A stretch of DNA of 42,114 nucleotides, taken from NCBI GenBank assembly GCA_003223455.1, contig QHVE01000046.1, forward strand, positions 1 to 42,114. Reading direction: 5' to 3'. Position 1 is the stretch's first letter; each line of letters opens with the position of its first letter. The notes beneath the pieces are model-generated. The model was not told where the DNA came from, made no database searches, and saw nothing but the letters and a program-made list of their open reading frames with translations. The DNA is from Gemmatimonadota bacterium (lineage in GTDB: Bacteria; Gemmatimonadota; Gemmatimonadetes; Gemmatimonadales; Gemmatimonadaceae). The position numbers and the translations under genes are program-made. This document shows, one piece after another, positions 9,096 to 16,361 of this stretch.

Positions 9096-9515
9096 TCACG
9101 GCGAGAAGAGCGTCACGCTGTAGACGCCGACCGCGGGCATGACCGTCTTCTCCTGCACTCGCCCGCTCGGTGTGGTGGCCCGGATGGTCATCTCGACGCC
9201 CGGCGTCAGATTCTGGAACAGGACGCCGCCGTCATAGCTCCAGGCGTCGCAATTCGCATCCTGCACGACGCTGGGACCGACGCTTTGCCCGCCCACCACT
9301 TGCACCGTCGCATCGTCGATGCAGACGCCAGTCCCGTCGATCACCATGACCCAGACTATCCCCGATTGACCGCCCCCGGCTTTCGGAGCGACCGGCGCGG
9401 GCGATGCCGGCGCCGCGGCGGCTGGCGCCACTGGAAGCGTCGGTGGCCGCAGAGTGTCGTCCGCCGCACATCCCGCGAGAGCTAACGCGGCCAGCACCAA
9501 GTATGACGTTCTCAT
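9096..9515 (-). CDS. Small lipoprotein with Ala/Pro-rich spacer and carboxypeptidase-regulatory-like beta domain
   Basis: The 139-residue product starts MRTSYLVLAALALAGCAADD, a lipoprotein signal with lipobox LAGC, so it is lipid-anchored after cleavage. A low-complexity Ala/Pro spacer (residues 28-48) precedes a small beta-domain with two cysteines (GTGVCIDDATVQV and DANCDAWSYD) that could form a disulphide. The pattern VQVVGGQ ... NLTPGVEMTIRATTPSG resembles carboxypeptidase-regulatory/CnaB-like folds, but this is weak. A GAGGAGGA sits just before the ATG at 9515, so the start is secure. It lies 100 bases downstream of the other lipoprotein gene on the same strand and may share its transcript. 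Confidence 0.85.
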   Translation of the reverse strand: MRTSYLVLAALALAGCAADDTLRPPTLPVAPAAAAPASPAPVAPKAGGGQSGIVWVMVIDGTGVCIDDATVQVVGGQSVGPSVVQDANCDAWSYDGGVLFQNLTPGVEMTIRATTPSGRVQEKTVMPAVGVYSVTLFSP

Positions 9516-9615
9516 GTCCTCCTCCTCATTGCTCCGCACTCGAGACGGGAGCAGATGCACTGGTGAGCCGGGATGTGCGCTCGCGGGCCTCGGCGCGCCG
9601 CAAGTAAGGTCGAGG

Positions 9616-11061
9616 TCAGGGACGCCAGGCCGGTGCGCTGTGCGAGCCGCTCGTCAGGCGCGTGCGATTCGTGCCGTCGGCGTTGATGATGAAGATCCCA
9701 TCGCTCCCGGCGAATGCGAGCTTGCTCCCGTCCGGCGACCAGGCGGGATCGGTGCCCTTCGTGAGTATCGTGATGACGCCGGTCGCGAGATCGAACAGCG
9801 CAACGTCGCTCGACGTACGATCGGACGGGTCCGCGCCGCGTCGAGCGAACGCGATCGTCTTCCCGTCGGGACTCCATGCAGGATCGCGGTCCTCGATGGC
9901 GTCATCGGTGAGGCGCACGATTCCCGAGCCGTCACGATTGACGAGGCACAGATCCGAATGGAGCCAGGTGCACGTCGCCGCGAGCCGCGCGCCGTCGGGC
10001 GACCATGTGGGCCGCTCCAGCGGGTATGGTATGGGTCCCTTGACCGACAGCTGCACCACCGACGAATCGCTCGTGCGCATCAGCACGACCTGAGCTGGAC
10101 CGTCGGCGTAACCCCGGAGCTCGTATGCGATCGCGTCGCCGGTCGGAGCCCACGCAGGCCGGAATCCCGTCTTCGCCGCGTTCAGGTCGGTGCGGTTCCC
10201 GACCTCCGGATCCACGAGCGCGAGTCCGCCGACACAGACGTCGTAGTCCCAAGGGGTGCAGCTGCCGATCGAGAAGATCAGCTTCGTTCCGTCTGGCGAC
10301 CATGCGGGAGCGTCTCCGGCTGTGAGCTGCATGCGCGCCGAGCCGTCGAGCCTGATCGATTCGATGTACCCTCGCCCGTTTCCGTTCTCGGTGTCCGTGC
10401 TGACGTACGCGATGCGTGGATACCGCACGGCCGGCGTGCAGGCGACATGGAAGGCCGGCACGACGGCCACCGTGCCGGCAACCACGTCGACGGCCGCCGG
10501 AGGTCCGCCGCTCACGGTGCAGTTCTCCGGCATGACTAGCTCCACCGCGTAGCTGCCGGGTGCGAGCCGGCCGACGTCCAGCCTGTCGATCTTGGCGATC
10601 GAGTACGTCTGGCCACCCACGAGCACGCTGAAGCTGTCGGGTGTATCGGGCCCCTCGGTGGACATCGTGACGGTGAGGCCTGTCGCGACGCACACGACAT
10701 CGAACGTGACGTCGACGATCGTGCCCTCTTCAGCCGTCACCGATCTCACCGCCGCGCCGCCCACGGTGCAGTTCTTTGCGACGCCGTTCAGCGCGACAGA
10801 GTGGACGCCGGGTTGCACGAGCACCGAAGCGGGCGATGTGCCCCCAAGGAGGTCCCGCTCTTCACCGTCCACGACGGCCCTGTAGCCGTCCAGGTCCAGG
10901 TCACCACCGCTCGTGCGCGCCCTGACGCTCAGGAAGGTGTACCTCGGCGCCGTCGGAGCTTCCTTGCCGCTGCACGCCACGCCGAGGAGGAGAAGAAGTT
11001 TCAACCTCGATCTCCGCCACCACGATGTGGTGCTCGGCCTCACGCCTCTTCGCTCCGCCAT
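9616..11061 (-). CDS. PD40/TolB-like beta-propeller lipoprotein
   Basis: The 481-residue product has a basic N-terminus and a hydrophobic stretch ending LLLLLGVAC, a probable lipobox. Residues 45-220 contain two related beta modules, each with an NCTV-GG block followed by a Val-rich strand ending in a Cys (NCTVGGAAVRSV...VVCVATG and NCTVSGGPPAAV...HVACTP). Residues 225-481 form a propeller of PD40 blades (PAWSPDGTKLIFS, PAWAPTGDAIAYE, PTWSPDGARLAAT, PAWSPDGKTIAFAR, PAWSPDGSKLAFAG). Such propellers bind proteins or ligands in the periplasm or at the surface; no catalytic residues are apparent. GGGAGG lies 5 bases upstream of the ATG at 11061. It is divergent from the BTAD regulator, 130 bases away, which may control it. 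Confidence 0.87.
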   Translation of the reverse strand: MAERRGVRPSTTSWWRRSRLKLLLLLGVACSGKEAPTAPRYTFLSVRARTSGGDLDLDGYRAVVDGEERDLLGGTSPASVLVQPGVHSVALNGVAKNCTVGGAAVRSVTAEEGTIVDVTFDVVCVATGLTVTMSTEGPDTPDSFSVLVGGQTYSIAKIDRLDVGRLAPGSYAVELVMPENCTVSGGPPAAVDVVAGTVAVVPAFHVACTPAVRYPRIAYVSTDTENGNGRGYIESIRLDGSARMQLTAGDAPAWSPDGTKLIFSIGSCTPWDYDVCVGGLALVDPEVGNRTDLNAAKTGFRPAWAPTGDAIAYELRGYADGPAQVVLMRTSDSSVVQLSVKGPIPYPLERPTWSPDGARLAATCTWLHSDLCLVNRDGSGIVRLTDDAIEDRDPAWSPDGKTIAFARRGADPSDRTSSDVALFDLATGVITILTKGTDPAWSPDGSKLAFAGSDGIFIINADGTNRTRLTSGSHSAPAWRP

Positions 11062-11191
11062 GTGTCCTCCCGTCGTCGTGAAGCGAGAATCTCGGCGGCG
11101 ACGCACATGAGCCGATCAGACTTCGGTCAGACAACGGTCAGAGAGGCGCGATCTGCTTGCCCGGCTTCCGTTGCCGGGCTACGTTCGGCGC

Positions 11192-13615
11192 GTGACCGAT
11201 AGCCGAGCGACGCCGGTGGCCGCCCCACGCTATCTCCTGGGGACGTTCGGCACGCTGACCCTCATCGGTCCCGGCAATGTCACGGTGCTCGGCCAGCACG
11301 GACATCATCGGCGGCGCCTCGCACTGCTCGCGGTGCTCGCGGCGGCTGGAGAGCGGGGACGGACCCGCGACCAACTGCTCGTGCTGTTCTGGCCCGAGGC
11401 GGCCCAGGCGCGTGCGCGCCGCTCGCTCGATCAGCTGCTCTACGAATTGCGCAGCACGATCGCCAGCGCATTGTTCGCCAGCGCCGATCCGGTGCGGCTC
11501 AACCCGGAGGTGCTGGAGAGCGACGTGGACGCGTTCAACACCGCGCTCGCGCGCGGCGAGCTCGAGGCGGCGGTCACCGCGTACCGCGGACCCTTTCTCG
11601 ACGGCGTCCACATCGGCGGCGCGCCGGAGCTGGATCGCTGGCTGGAGACCGAGCGCGCCCGGCTAGAGCGGAGCTATACCGGGGCATTGGAGAAGCTCGC
11701 CCAGCGCGCGGACGCGGACGGCGATCATGCCAGGGCGATCGAGTGGTGGCGCCGACTCACCGAGTCCGATGCGCTGAGCAGCAAAAACGCCACAGGACTG
11801 ATCCGTACGCTGATGAACGCCGGGGAGCATGCTGCGGCGTTGCGCCATGCCGAGCGCTTCGAGGCATTGGTCTCGCAGGAGCTTGGAACGAGCGCAGGTC
11901 CGAATGTCGCCGCGCTCGTCGCAGAGGCCCGTGCCGGAGCAGGGCCCGACCGCGTCGTTGCGCGAATCTCGTCGTCGGAGGCCGCGGCGGCGTCACCGCC
12001 GCCGGAGATGGAACCCGGCGGCGCATCTGACGAGCCGTCATCAGTCGCAACGCTTTCGCCATTCCGACCCGCACACGTCGCGAACGCGCCGCGCAGGCAT
12101 CACAGGACGGTGGTCGTGGCGGGACTCGCGCTCGTCGCGGCCGTCACTGCGGCGAGCGTCGCAATGGCACGTGTCCGACAGTCGACGCGGTCGCAGATCG
12201 ATGCGGAATCGTCGATCGCCGTGCTTCCATTCGAGAACGTCAGTCGAGATCGGGAAGACTCCGTGCTCGTGGATGGCCTGAGCGAAGAGCTGACCTCCGC
12301 GCTCTCGAAGTTGCAGAACGTGCGAGTCATCGCGCGCGCGTCCACCGTCGCGTTCAGGAATCGCGGCCTCGGCGCGCGCCATATCGCCGACAGCCTCGGC
12401 GTTGCCCACCTCGTGGAGGGCAGCGTCCAGAAGAGTGGATCGCACTTCCGGGTGCGCGTGCGGCTGGTGAATGCATCGGATGGTGCGACACGCTGGTCGG
12501 ACACGTACGACCGCGAGCGCGGGGACATTCTCGTGGTCGAGAGCGAGATCGCCGCCGCCGTGGCGCGCGAGCTGGGTCTCCGCATGCTCGGCGGCGGCAC
12601 GGCACCGAGGCCGCATCGCGGCACACACGACATCGCTGCCTACGAGCTGTACGTTCGCGGCCGCGACCCGATCCATTTCAGGTCGGCCACGGACAGCGGA
12701 CCTCTCGAAGGGCTCGCGCTGCTTCAGCAGGCCGTGGCGCTCGACTCCGGGTACGCGGCCGCGTACGCGCATATGCCGGCGATGTACTATGCGCTGACCA
12801 CGTACGCCGACCTCGATCGGGCCCGCCGGCTCAAGCGACTCGCCGACTCCACCGCGCAGCTTGCGGTGCGCCTCGATTCGTCGCTGCCGGAGGCGTACAT
12901 GGCGCTCGGGAAGGCGGATCAGATCGGGCTGAGCGATCTTCCCGGGGCGGAAACAGCGTTCCGCCGCTCGATCGCGCTCGGTGGCTCGCCGCGGGTACAC
13001 GAGCTTCTCGCCGACAATCTCAGCTGGACCGGCCTCCCAGAAGAGGCGCTCGAGGAGGCGACGCGTTCGGCGAAGGAGGATCCGCTCTCGGCATCGGCGG
13101 CGGCGGAGGTGGGCAAGCATCTCTGCCTCAATCACCGCTACGCAGAGGGGATCGCCGAGCTCGCACGCGTCGCGGCCGTGCGTCCTCCGCTCCAGCGCGC
13201 GTCGTTGTACACGGCGATCTGCTACGTCATGCAGGACAGGTGGCCGGACGCGATCGCCAAGCTTCGCGGGACGTCCGATCCGCGCGGATCGAAGGATCCG
13301 CGCGTGCGATCGGTGCTCGGCTATGCACTCGCCCGGTCGGGCCGCACCGCCGAGGCGCGACAGATTCAGTCCGAGCTGCTCGCGGAGTGGCGATCCAAAC
13401 GAAGAGGTGCGTACGAGCTCGCCGTGGTGACCGCGGGGCTCGGCGATGACGATCAGGCGTTCGCGTGGCTCGATCGTGCCGTCGGGGATCTCTCGCTGTA
13501 CGGCTACATCATGTATCCGCTGTTCAAGGAGCTCCAGGCGGATCCGCGGTTCGAGCAGTTTCGTGCGCGACTCGGCGCCAGTAGTCGGGAGCGGCGCGCC
13601 GTACCAGCTCGATAG
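11192..13615 (+). CDS. Membrane-anchored BTAD-type transcriptional regulator with TolB-N-like and TPR region
   Basis: The 807-residue product begins with a winged-helix-like DNA-binding domain (about 10-105; HRRRLALLAVLAAAGERGRTRDQLLVLFW) and a bacterial transcriptional activator domain (about 110-260), as in AfsR/SARP regulators. A single hydrophobic segment at about 304-323 follows. After it comes a TolB-N-like domain (from residue 341, SIAVLPFENVS, VLVDGLSEELTSAL, LVEGSVQKSG) and TPR-like helical repeats (about 480-790). One membrane segment between the DNA-binding and C-terminal parts suggests a ToxR-like topology, with sensing outside the cytoplasm. The GTG at 11192 is chosen because domain similarity begins just after it; a TTG at 11171 is possible. 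Likely targets are the divergent lipoprotein gene and the barrel gene downstream (inference). Confidence 0.88.
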   Translation: MTDSRATPVAAPRYLLGTFGTLTLIGPGNVTVLGQHGHHRRRLALLAVLAAAGERGRTRDQLLVLFWPEAAQARARRSLDQLLYELRSTIASALFASADPVRLNPEVLESDVDAFNTALARGELEAAVTAYRGPFLDGVHIGGAPELDRWLETERARLERSYTGALEKLAQRADADGDHARAIEWWRRLTESDALSSKNATGLIRTLMNAGEHAAALRHAERFEALVSQELGTSAGPNVAALVAEARAGAGPDRVVARISSSEAAAASPPPEMEPGGASDEPSSVATLSPFRPAHVANAPRRHHRTVVVAGLALVAAVTAASVAMARVRQSTRSQIDAESSIAVLPFENVSRDREDSVLVDGLSEELTSALSKLQNVRVIARASTVAFRNRGLGARHIADSLGVAHLVEGSVQKSGSHFRVRVRLVNASDGATRWSDTYDRERGDILVVESEIAAAVARELGLRMLGGGTAPRPHRGTHDIAAYELYVRGRDPIHFRSATDSGPLEGLALLQQAVALDSGYAAAYAHMPAMYYALTTYADLDRARRLKRLADSTAQLAVRLDSSLPEAYMALGKADQIGLSDLPGAETAFRRSIALGGSPRVHELLADNLSWTGLPEEALEEATRSAKEDPLSASAAAEVGKHLCLNHRYAEGIAELARVAAVRPPLQRASLYTAICYVMQDRWPDAIAKLRGTSDPRGSKDPRVRSVLGYALARSGRTAEARQIQSELLAEWRSKRRGAYELAVVTAGLGDDDQAFAWLDRAVGDLSLYGYIMYPLFKELQADPRFEQFRARLGASSRERRAVPAR

Positions 13616-13729
13616 TGCGCTGACGCGACAGACACCGGTCGCATCCCGTTGTTCCGTTGCGAAAGTCCAATGTGCTGGTCTCCGGGTGGCGGATACTCTC
13701 CCCTCCATACTTCCACCGGGAGGCGCTTC

Positions 13730-14500
13730 GTGCGTCCAGGAATCCGTATAGTCGTGCTGGCTTTCGGCGTGGCGGTGGCATTGCCCGCCGGCGCGCAGAA
13801 GACGACGAACGATTCGTATGTATCCGACATGGTCACCACCCTGACCGATGCGTCTCGCTGGAGTCTGTCCGGCAACGTTGCCGCAAACACCTACGAGACG
13901 TTTTTGATGCAGAACGTGCCGGGAGGCCAGCGCGCCCTGCGCGGCAACAGCAACCTTGGTTGGGGTCTTGCGGCCGGCTTCGACATCGACGACAAGCTCG
14001 GCGTGCGTCTCGGCTGGACGTACACGAACGCGAAGCTGCAGTTCAAGGATTTCAGCGGTACGGGCGCCGAATTGCTGGAGTCCGGCGATCTCGGAAAGCT
14101 GAAGAGCAACATCGCCGCGCTCGACGTCGTGCACTACTTCGTGGGCTCGCGCTCGCTGATCGCGCCCTATGCCGGCGCGGGCGTCGCCGGCGTGTGGTCG
14201 TCACTCAGTCCCGAGGATGCGGTGCTGATCACGCCGGGTGGCTCGCAGCAGTTCCACCTGGGGATCACTGCGAACGTCGGCGTGCAGGTGCGATTCATCC
14301 CGCAGCTGTTCGGCCGCCTCGAGTGGAATACCCTCGGCGCGGGCAACCCATTCAACGGCAATCGCTCGTACAAGACGAACGTCGGAGACACCTTCGACGA
14401 GCCGAGCCGCGTGGCGAAGACGGAGTGGCGGTTCGCGGCGGCGTACTACTTCGGCACGCCGACTACGCAGCCGACGGTGACGGCGACCAAGACGAAGTGA
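13730..14500 (+). CDS. Outer-membrane beta-barrel protein (OmpA/OmpW-like small barrel)
   Basis: The 256-residue product starts with a signal peptide (VRPGIRIVVLAFGVAVALPAGAQ, cut after residue 23). The mature part alternates polar and apolar residues in beta-hairpins: WSLSGNVAANTYETF, LGWGLAAGFDIDDKLGVRLGWTYTNAKLQF, LIAPYAGAGVAGVW, HLGITANVGVQVRFIPQLFGRLEW. It ends in WRFAAAYYFG plus a Thr-rich tail. This is the pattern of a small eight-stranded barrel. The GTG at 13730 is supported by GGGAGG 5 bases upstream. It lies 114 bases after the BTAD regulator on the same strand and could be its target or co-transcribed. A long hairpin follows the stop codon. The ligand is unknown. Confidence 0.85.
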   Translation: MRPGIRIVVLAFGVAVALPAGAQKTTNDSYVSDMVTTLTDASRWSLSGNVAANTYETFLMQNVPGGQRALRGNSNLGWGLAAGFDIDDKLGVRLGWTYTNAKLQFKDFSGTGAELLESGDLGKLKSNIAALDVVHYFVGSRSLIAPYAGAGVAGVWSSLSPEDAVLITPGGSQQFHLGITANVGVQVRFIPQLFGRLEWNTLGAGNPFNGNRSYKTNVGDTFDEPSRVAKTEWRFAAAYYFGTPTTQPTVTATKTK

Positions 14501-14504
14501 GTCG

Positions 14505-14534
14505 ATGGCGTGCGACGATGTCGTGGCACGCCAT
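14505..14534. terminator. Hairpin between convergent genes, probable shared terminator
   Basis: ATGGCGTGC (14505-14513) pairs with GCACGCCAT (14526-14534). After a G-G mismatch, ACGA pairs with TCGT around a two-base loop. It begins 4 bases after the barrel gene stop and lies between the convergent barrel and YncE-like genes. There is no clear U-tract, as is common in very GC-rich genomes. Confidence 0.55.
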
Positions 14535-14567
14535 GAGCGCGGCAGGCGTCGGAGCGGCGACTGAGGC

Positions 14568-15626
14568 TCAGTGCGTGATGGCGAAGAACCACGTCCCGAC
14601 GATCGGACCGCGCGGCGGACGCGTGCCCGGCGCCGGCGGAGGCGAGCCCGGGGCAGGCGTGGGCGCGGGCCCGTACTCCGGCTGGAAGAGATACGCGGTG
14701 TGCTTCACCGGATCGACGGCGATCGTCTTCGCGCCGCGCATCGTCGGCACGGTCGCCACGACGGTGTACTTGTCGGGCGAATCCTGGTGGACGACGGTGA
14801 CGGTGCCGTCGCGTCCCGCCGGGATGTAGATGAGCTTCTCCGCCGGGTCCCAGCCGAGGGCGTCCACGCCGTCGCCGTTCGCGATCGTCGCCACGATCTT
14901 GCCGGTGCTCGCGTCGACGACGACGGACGTCTTGCCGCAGCCTGAGAAGATGCGGTTCGACGCGCCGTCGTAGGCGATGCCGGTCGGGCCGTCGCACGGA
15001 GCGATCGGCCAGGATGCGACGGCCTTCATGGTCCTGGCGTCGATCACCTGCATCGTACTCGTCCCTTCGTTGTTGACGAAGATCCGCCCCTTGCCATCGG
15101 ACGCCGCGCCCTCGGGTGCGTTGTCCTCGAGCTGCGCCTCGCCGGTGATCTCGCCGGTGTTCGGATCGATCGCCGTCGCCGTGCCGATGGGCCGGCTGTG
15201 ATTGGTGAGGATGATTCGGTCGTCGGCCGCGTCGTACATGATGCCGTCGAGGCCCCCCGACGGGACCTTGATCTTCCTGATCGGCGCCAGCGTCGTGAGG
15301 TCGAACATCGTGACCGTCGAGTCGCCGGCGTTGGTCGTGAAGCCGCGCTTGAGCTTCGGGACGAGCGCGATGCCGTGCATGCGCGGTGTGTCGGGGATGT
15401 CGCCGAGCACCTTTCCGGTCGTGCCGTCGATCACCATCACGTGCGTGCCGCGGGAGACGAACACTCGCCCCGTCCCGGGCTCGGCGGTGAGGTAATCGGT
15501 GCCGCCGTCGCCGCCGATGCTGAACTTGGCGACATGGAACGTCTGCGCCGCGGCGCGGTGCGGTGCGAGGAGCACGGCGCAGGCCGCGAGCGCCGCCGAC
15601 AACGCCGGGAGATCGATCCGTTTCAT
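14568..15626 (-). CDS. Exported YncE-like beta-propeller protein
   Basis: The 352-residue product has a signal peptide ending HRAAAQT (residue 28). The mature part is a seven-bladed-type propeller of YncE/NHL style, with repeats such as GTGRVFVSRGTHVMVIDGTTGKVLGDI, TNAGDSTVTMFDLTTLAPI, IFVNNEGTSTMQVIDARTM, IFSGCGKTSVVVDASTGKIVATI and IYIPAGRDGTVTVVHQDS. A Pro-rich tail (about 320-345) precedes the C-terminal WFFAITH. These proteins bind partners or ligands in the periplasm and have no known enzyme activity. The ATG at 15626 directly precedes the basic and hydrophobic parts of the signal peptide. It is divergent from the small ORF at 15665 and the 91-residue gene at 16030. Confidence 0.88.
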   Translation of the reverse strand: MKRIDLPALSAALAACAVLLAPHRAAAQTFHVAKFSIGGDGGTDYLTAEPGTGRVFVSRGTHVMVIDGTTGKVLGDIPDTPRMHGIALVPKLKRGFTTNAGDSTVTMFDLTTLAPIRKIKVPSGGLDGIMYDAADDRIILTNHSRPIGTATAIDPNTGEITGEAQLEDNAPEGAASDGKGRIFVNNEGTSTMQVIDARTMKAVASWPIAPCDGPTGIAYDGASNRIFSGCGKTSVVVDASTGKIVATIANGDGVDALGWDPAEKLIYIPAGRDGTVTVVHQDSPDKYTVVATVPTMRGAKTIAVDPVKHTAYLFQPEYGPAPTPAPGSPPPAPGTRPPRGPIVGTWFFAITH

Positions 15627-15664
15627 TGCGAGCCGCACTCGGAAAAGGGGAGGGTAGGAGCGAG

Positions 15665-15808
15665 ATGACAGCGGAGGTCGATTGTATCCGACTCCTCGGC
15701 CAGCGGCAAGCACTGCCGGTGCTCCTGCTCGAGGGCGACTCGCACGTGTTCGAGGTAGATCATCCGTACTCGGCCAGCTCGCCGCTGCAGCGGGAGCCGC
15801 TCGAGTGA
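15665..15808 (+). CDS. Possible small protein, 47 residues
   Basis: An ATG at 15665 with GGAG 5 bases upstream opens a 48-codon frame ending in TGA. The product (MTAEVDCIRLLGQRQALPVL...) has a hydrophobic start, a central acidic/His part (EGDSHVFEVDH) and mostly GC-ending codons, as expected of real genes here. There is no recognisable family. It lies in the 400-base interval between the divergent YncE-like and 91-residue genes and could equally be non-coding promoter DNA. Confidence 0.35.
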   Translation: MTAEVDCIRLLGQRQALPVLLLEGDSHVFEVDHPYSASSPLQREPLE

Positions 15809-15849
15809 CCGATGAGGGCGTGGCGAGCGAGTCGGGACGCGGCGTTGCC

Positions 15850-15878
15850 TTGTTCGGGCGCCGTCCGAGGGCTATCTT
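15850..15878 (+). promoter_or_regulatory. Possible sigma70-type promoter
   Basis: TTGTTC (15850-15855), a 17-base spacer and TATCTT (15873-15878) form a fair match to -35 and -10 elements. Transcription would start near 15885 and run into the hairpin at 15958 and then the gene at 16030. The call rests on motif match and spacing only. Confidence 0.4.
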
Positions 15879-15884
15879 CAATGT

Positions 15885-15987
15885 GAGGCGAGGAGCCGTC
15901 TCGCCGCCCGAAGTCTGGTTCTGATCGCCACGAGAATCCGATTCAATCGAACGAGCCAAGGGTCCGGCACTGTCCGGGCCCTTTCTA
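15885..15987 (+). ncRNA. Candidate leader RNA or small RNA ending in a terminator-like hairpin
   Basis: Downstream of the possible promoter, the sequence starts with a short stem (GGCGAG/CTCGCC around 15886-15905). It ends in a strong hairpin at 15958-15983 with a U-rich tail (TTCTATTTG). A transcript of about 100 bases would be released there, or would read through into the 91-residue gene. No annotated gene precedes the hairpin on this strand, which is why a leader/attenuator or sRNA is considered. I cannot assign it to a known riboswitch family. Confidence 0.3.
15958..15983 (+). terminator. Intrinsic-terminator-like hairpin upstream of the 91-residue gene
   Basis: AAGGGTCCGG (15958-15967) pairs with CCGGGCCCTT (15974-15983) over 10 bp including one G-U pair. 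The loop is CACTGT and the tail is TTCTATTTG. It lies 46 bases before the start codon at 16030, so it may act as an attenuator. Confidence 0.55.
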
Positions 15988-16029
15988 TTTGTCGGCGCGG
16001 TCCGCGCGTCGAACTCTTCCGGAGCGAAC

Positions 16030-16305
16030 ATGGACTTCATGCAATTCGAGGACGACGGCCGCACGCTCACCTGCCGCAGTGCGTCGTCGCCAGCCACGCC
16101 TGGCACGAACTGGTGGTGGCTCGAGGTTTCGGGGGAGAATCAGCGGTACGCCGCGTTCCGGACGGAGCCGACCGACACGCCGGAGAACCTCCGGCCGCGC
16201 ATCGTGGCGCACTACGCGCATCTGCTCGCCGAGCGTGCGCGTCCGCAGATCCACCGTCCGCACTGGTCGGGCCGCCCGAAGGCAGTGGCCCCGACCGAGG
16301 GCTGA
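16030..16305 (+). CDS. Conserved-looking small protein, 91 residues, function unknown
   Basis: The product starts MDFMQFEDDGRTLTCR and continues with GTNWWWLEVSGENQRYAAFRTE and ENLRPRIVAHYAHLLAERARP. It is soluble, with a Trp-rich central strand (NWWWLEV) and a C-terminal helix, and has no signal peptide. The order is probably beta-beta-beta-alpha. I do not recognise a named family. GGAG lies 10 bases before the ATG. A terminator-like hairpin 46 bases upstream suggests that expression could be controlled by attenuation. It converges with the TPR-TonB gene; a GC-rich hairpin lies between them. Confidence 0.75.
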   Translation: MDFMQFEDDGRTLTCRSASSPATPGTNWWWLEVSGENQRYAAFRTEPTDTPENLRPRIVAHYAHLLAERARPQIHRPHWSGRPKAVAPTEG

Positions 16306-16324
16306 CGCTGAGCCGTTCTGGTGT

Positions 16325-16358
16325 GCACGTCGGGCGGCGCTCCCACGCCGCCGCGTGC
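16325..16358. terminator. GC-rich hairpin between convergent genes
   Basis: GCACG (16325-16329) and GGCGGCG (16333-16339) pair with CGCCGCC (16346-16352) and CGTGC (16354-16358), with small bulges. It lies between the convergent genes ending at 16305 and 16362. There is no U-tract on either strand, so it is a terminator candidate of moderate strength. Confidence 0.45.
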
Positions 16359-16361
16359 GCC

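Noticed and set aside
12041-14134. 697-codon minus-strand open frame opposite the BTAD regulator
   Set aside because: It spans two plus-strand genes and their gap, which real genes do not respect, and has shadow-like composition.
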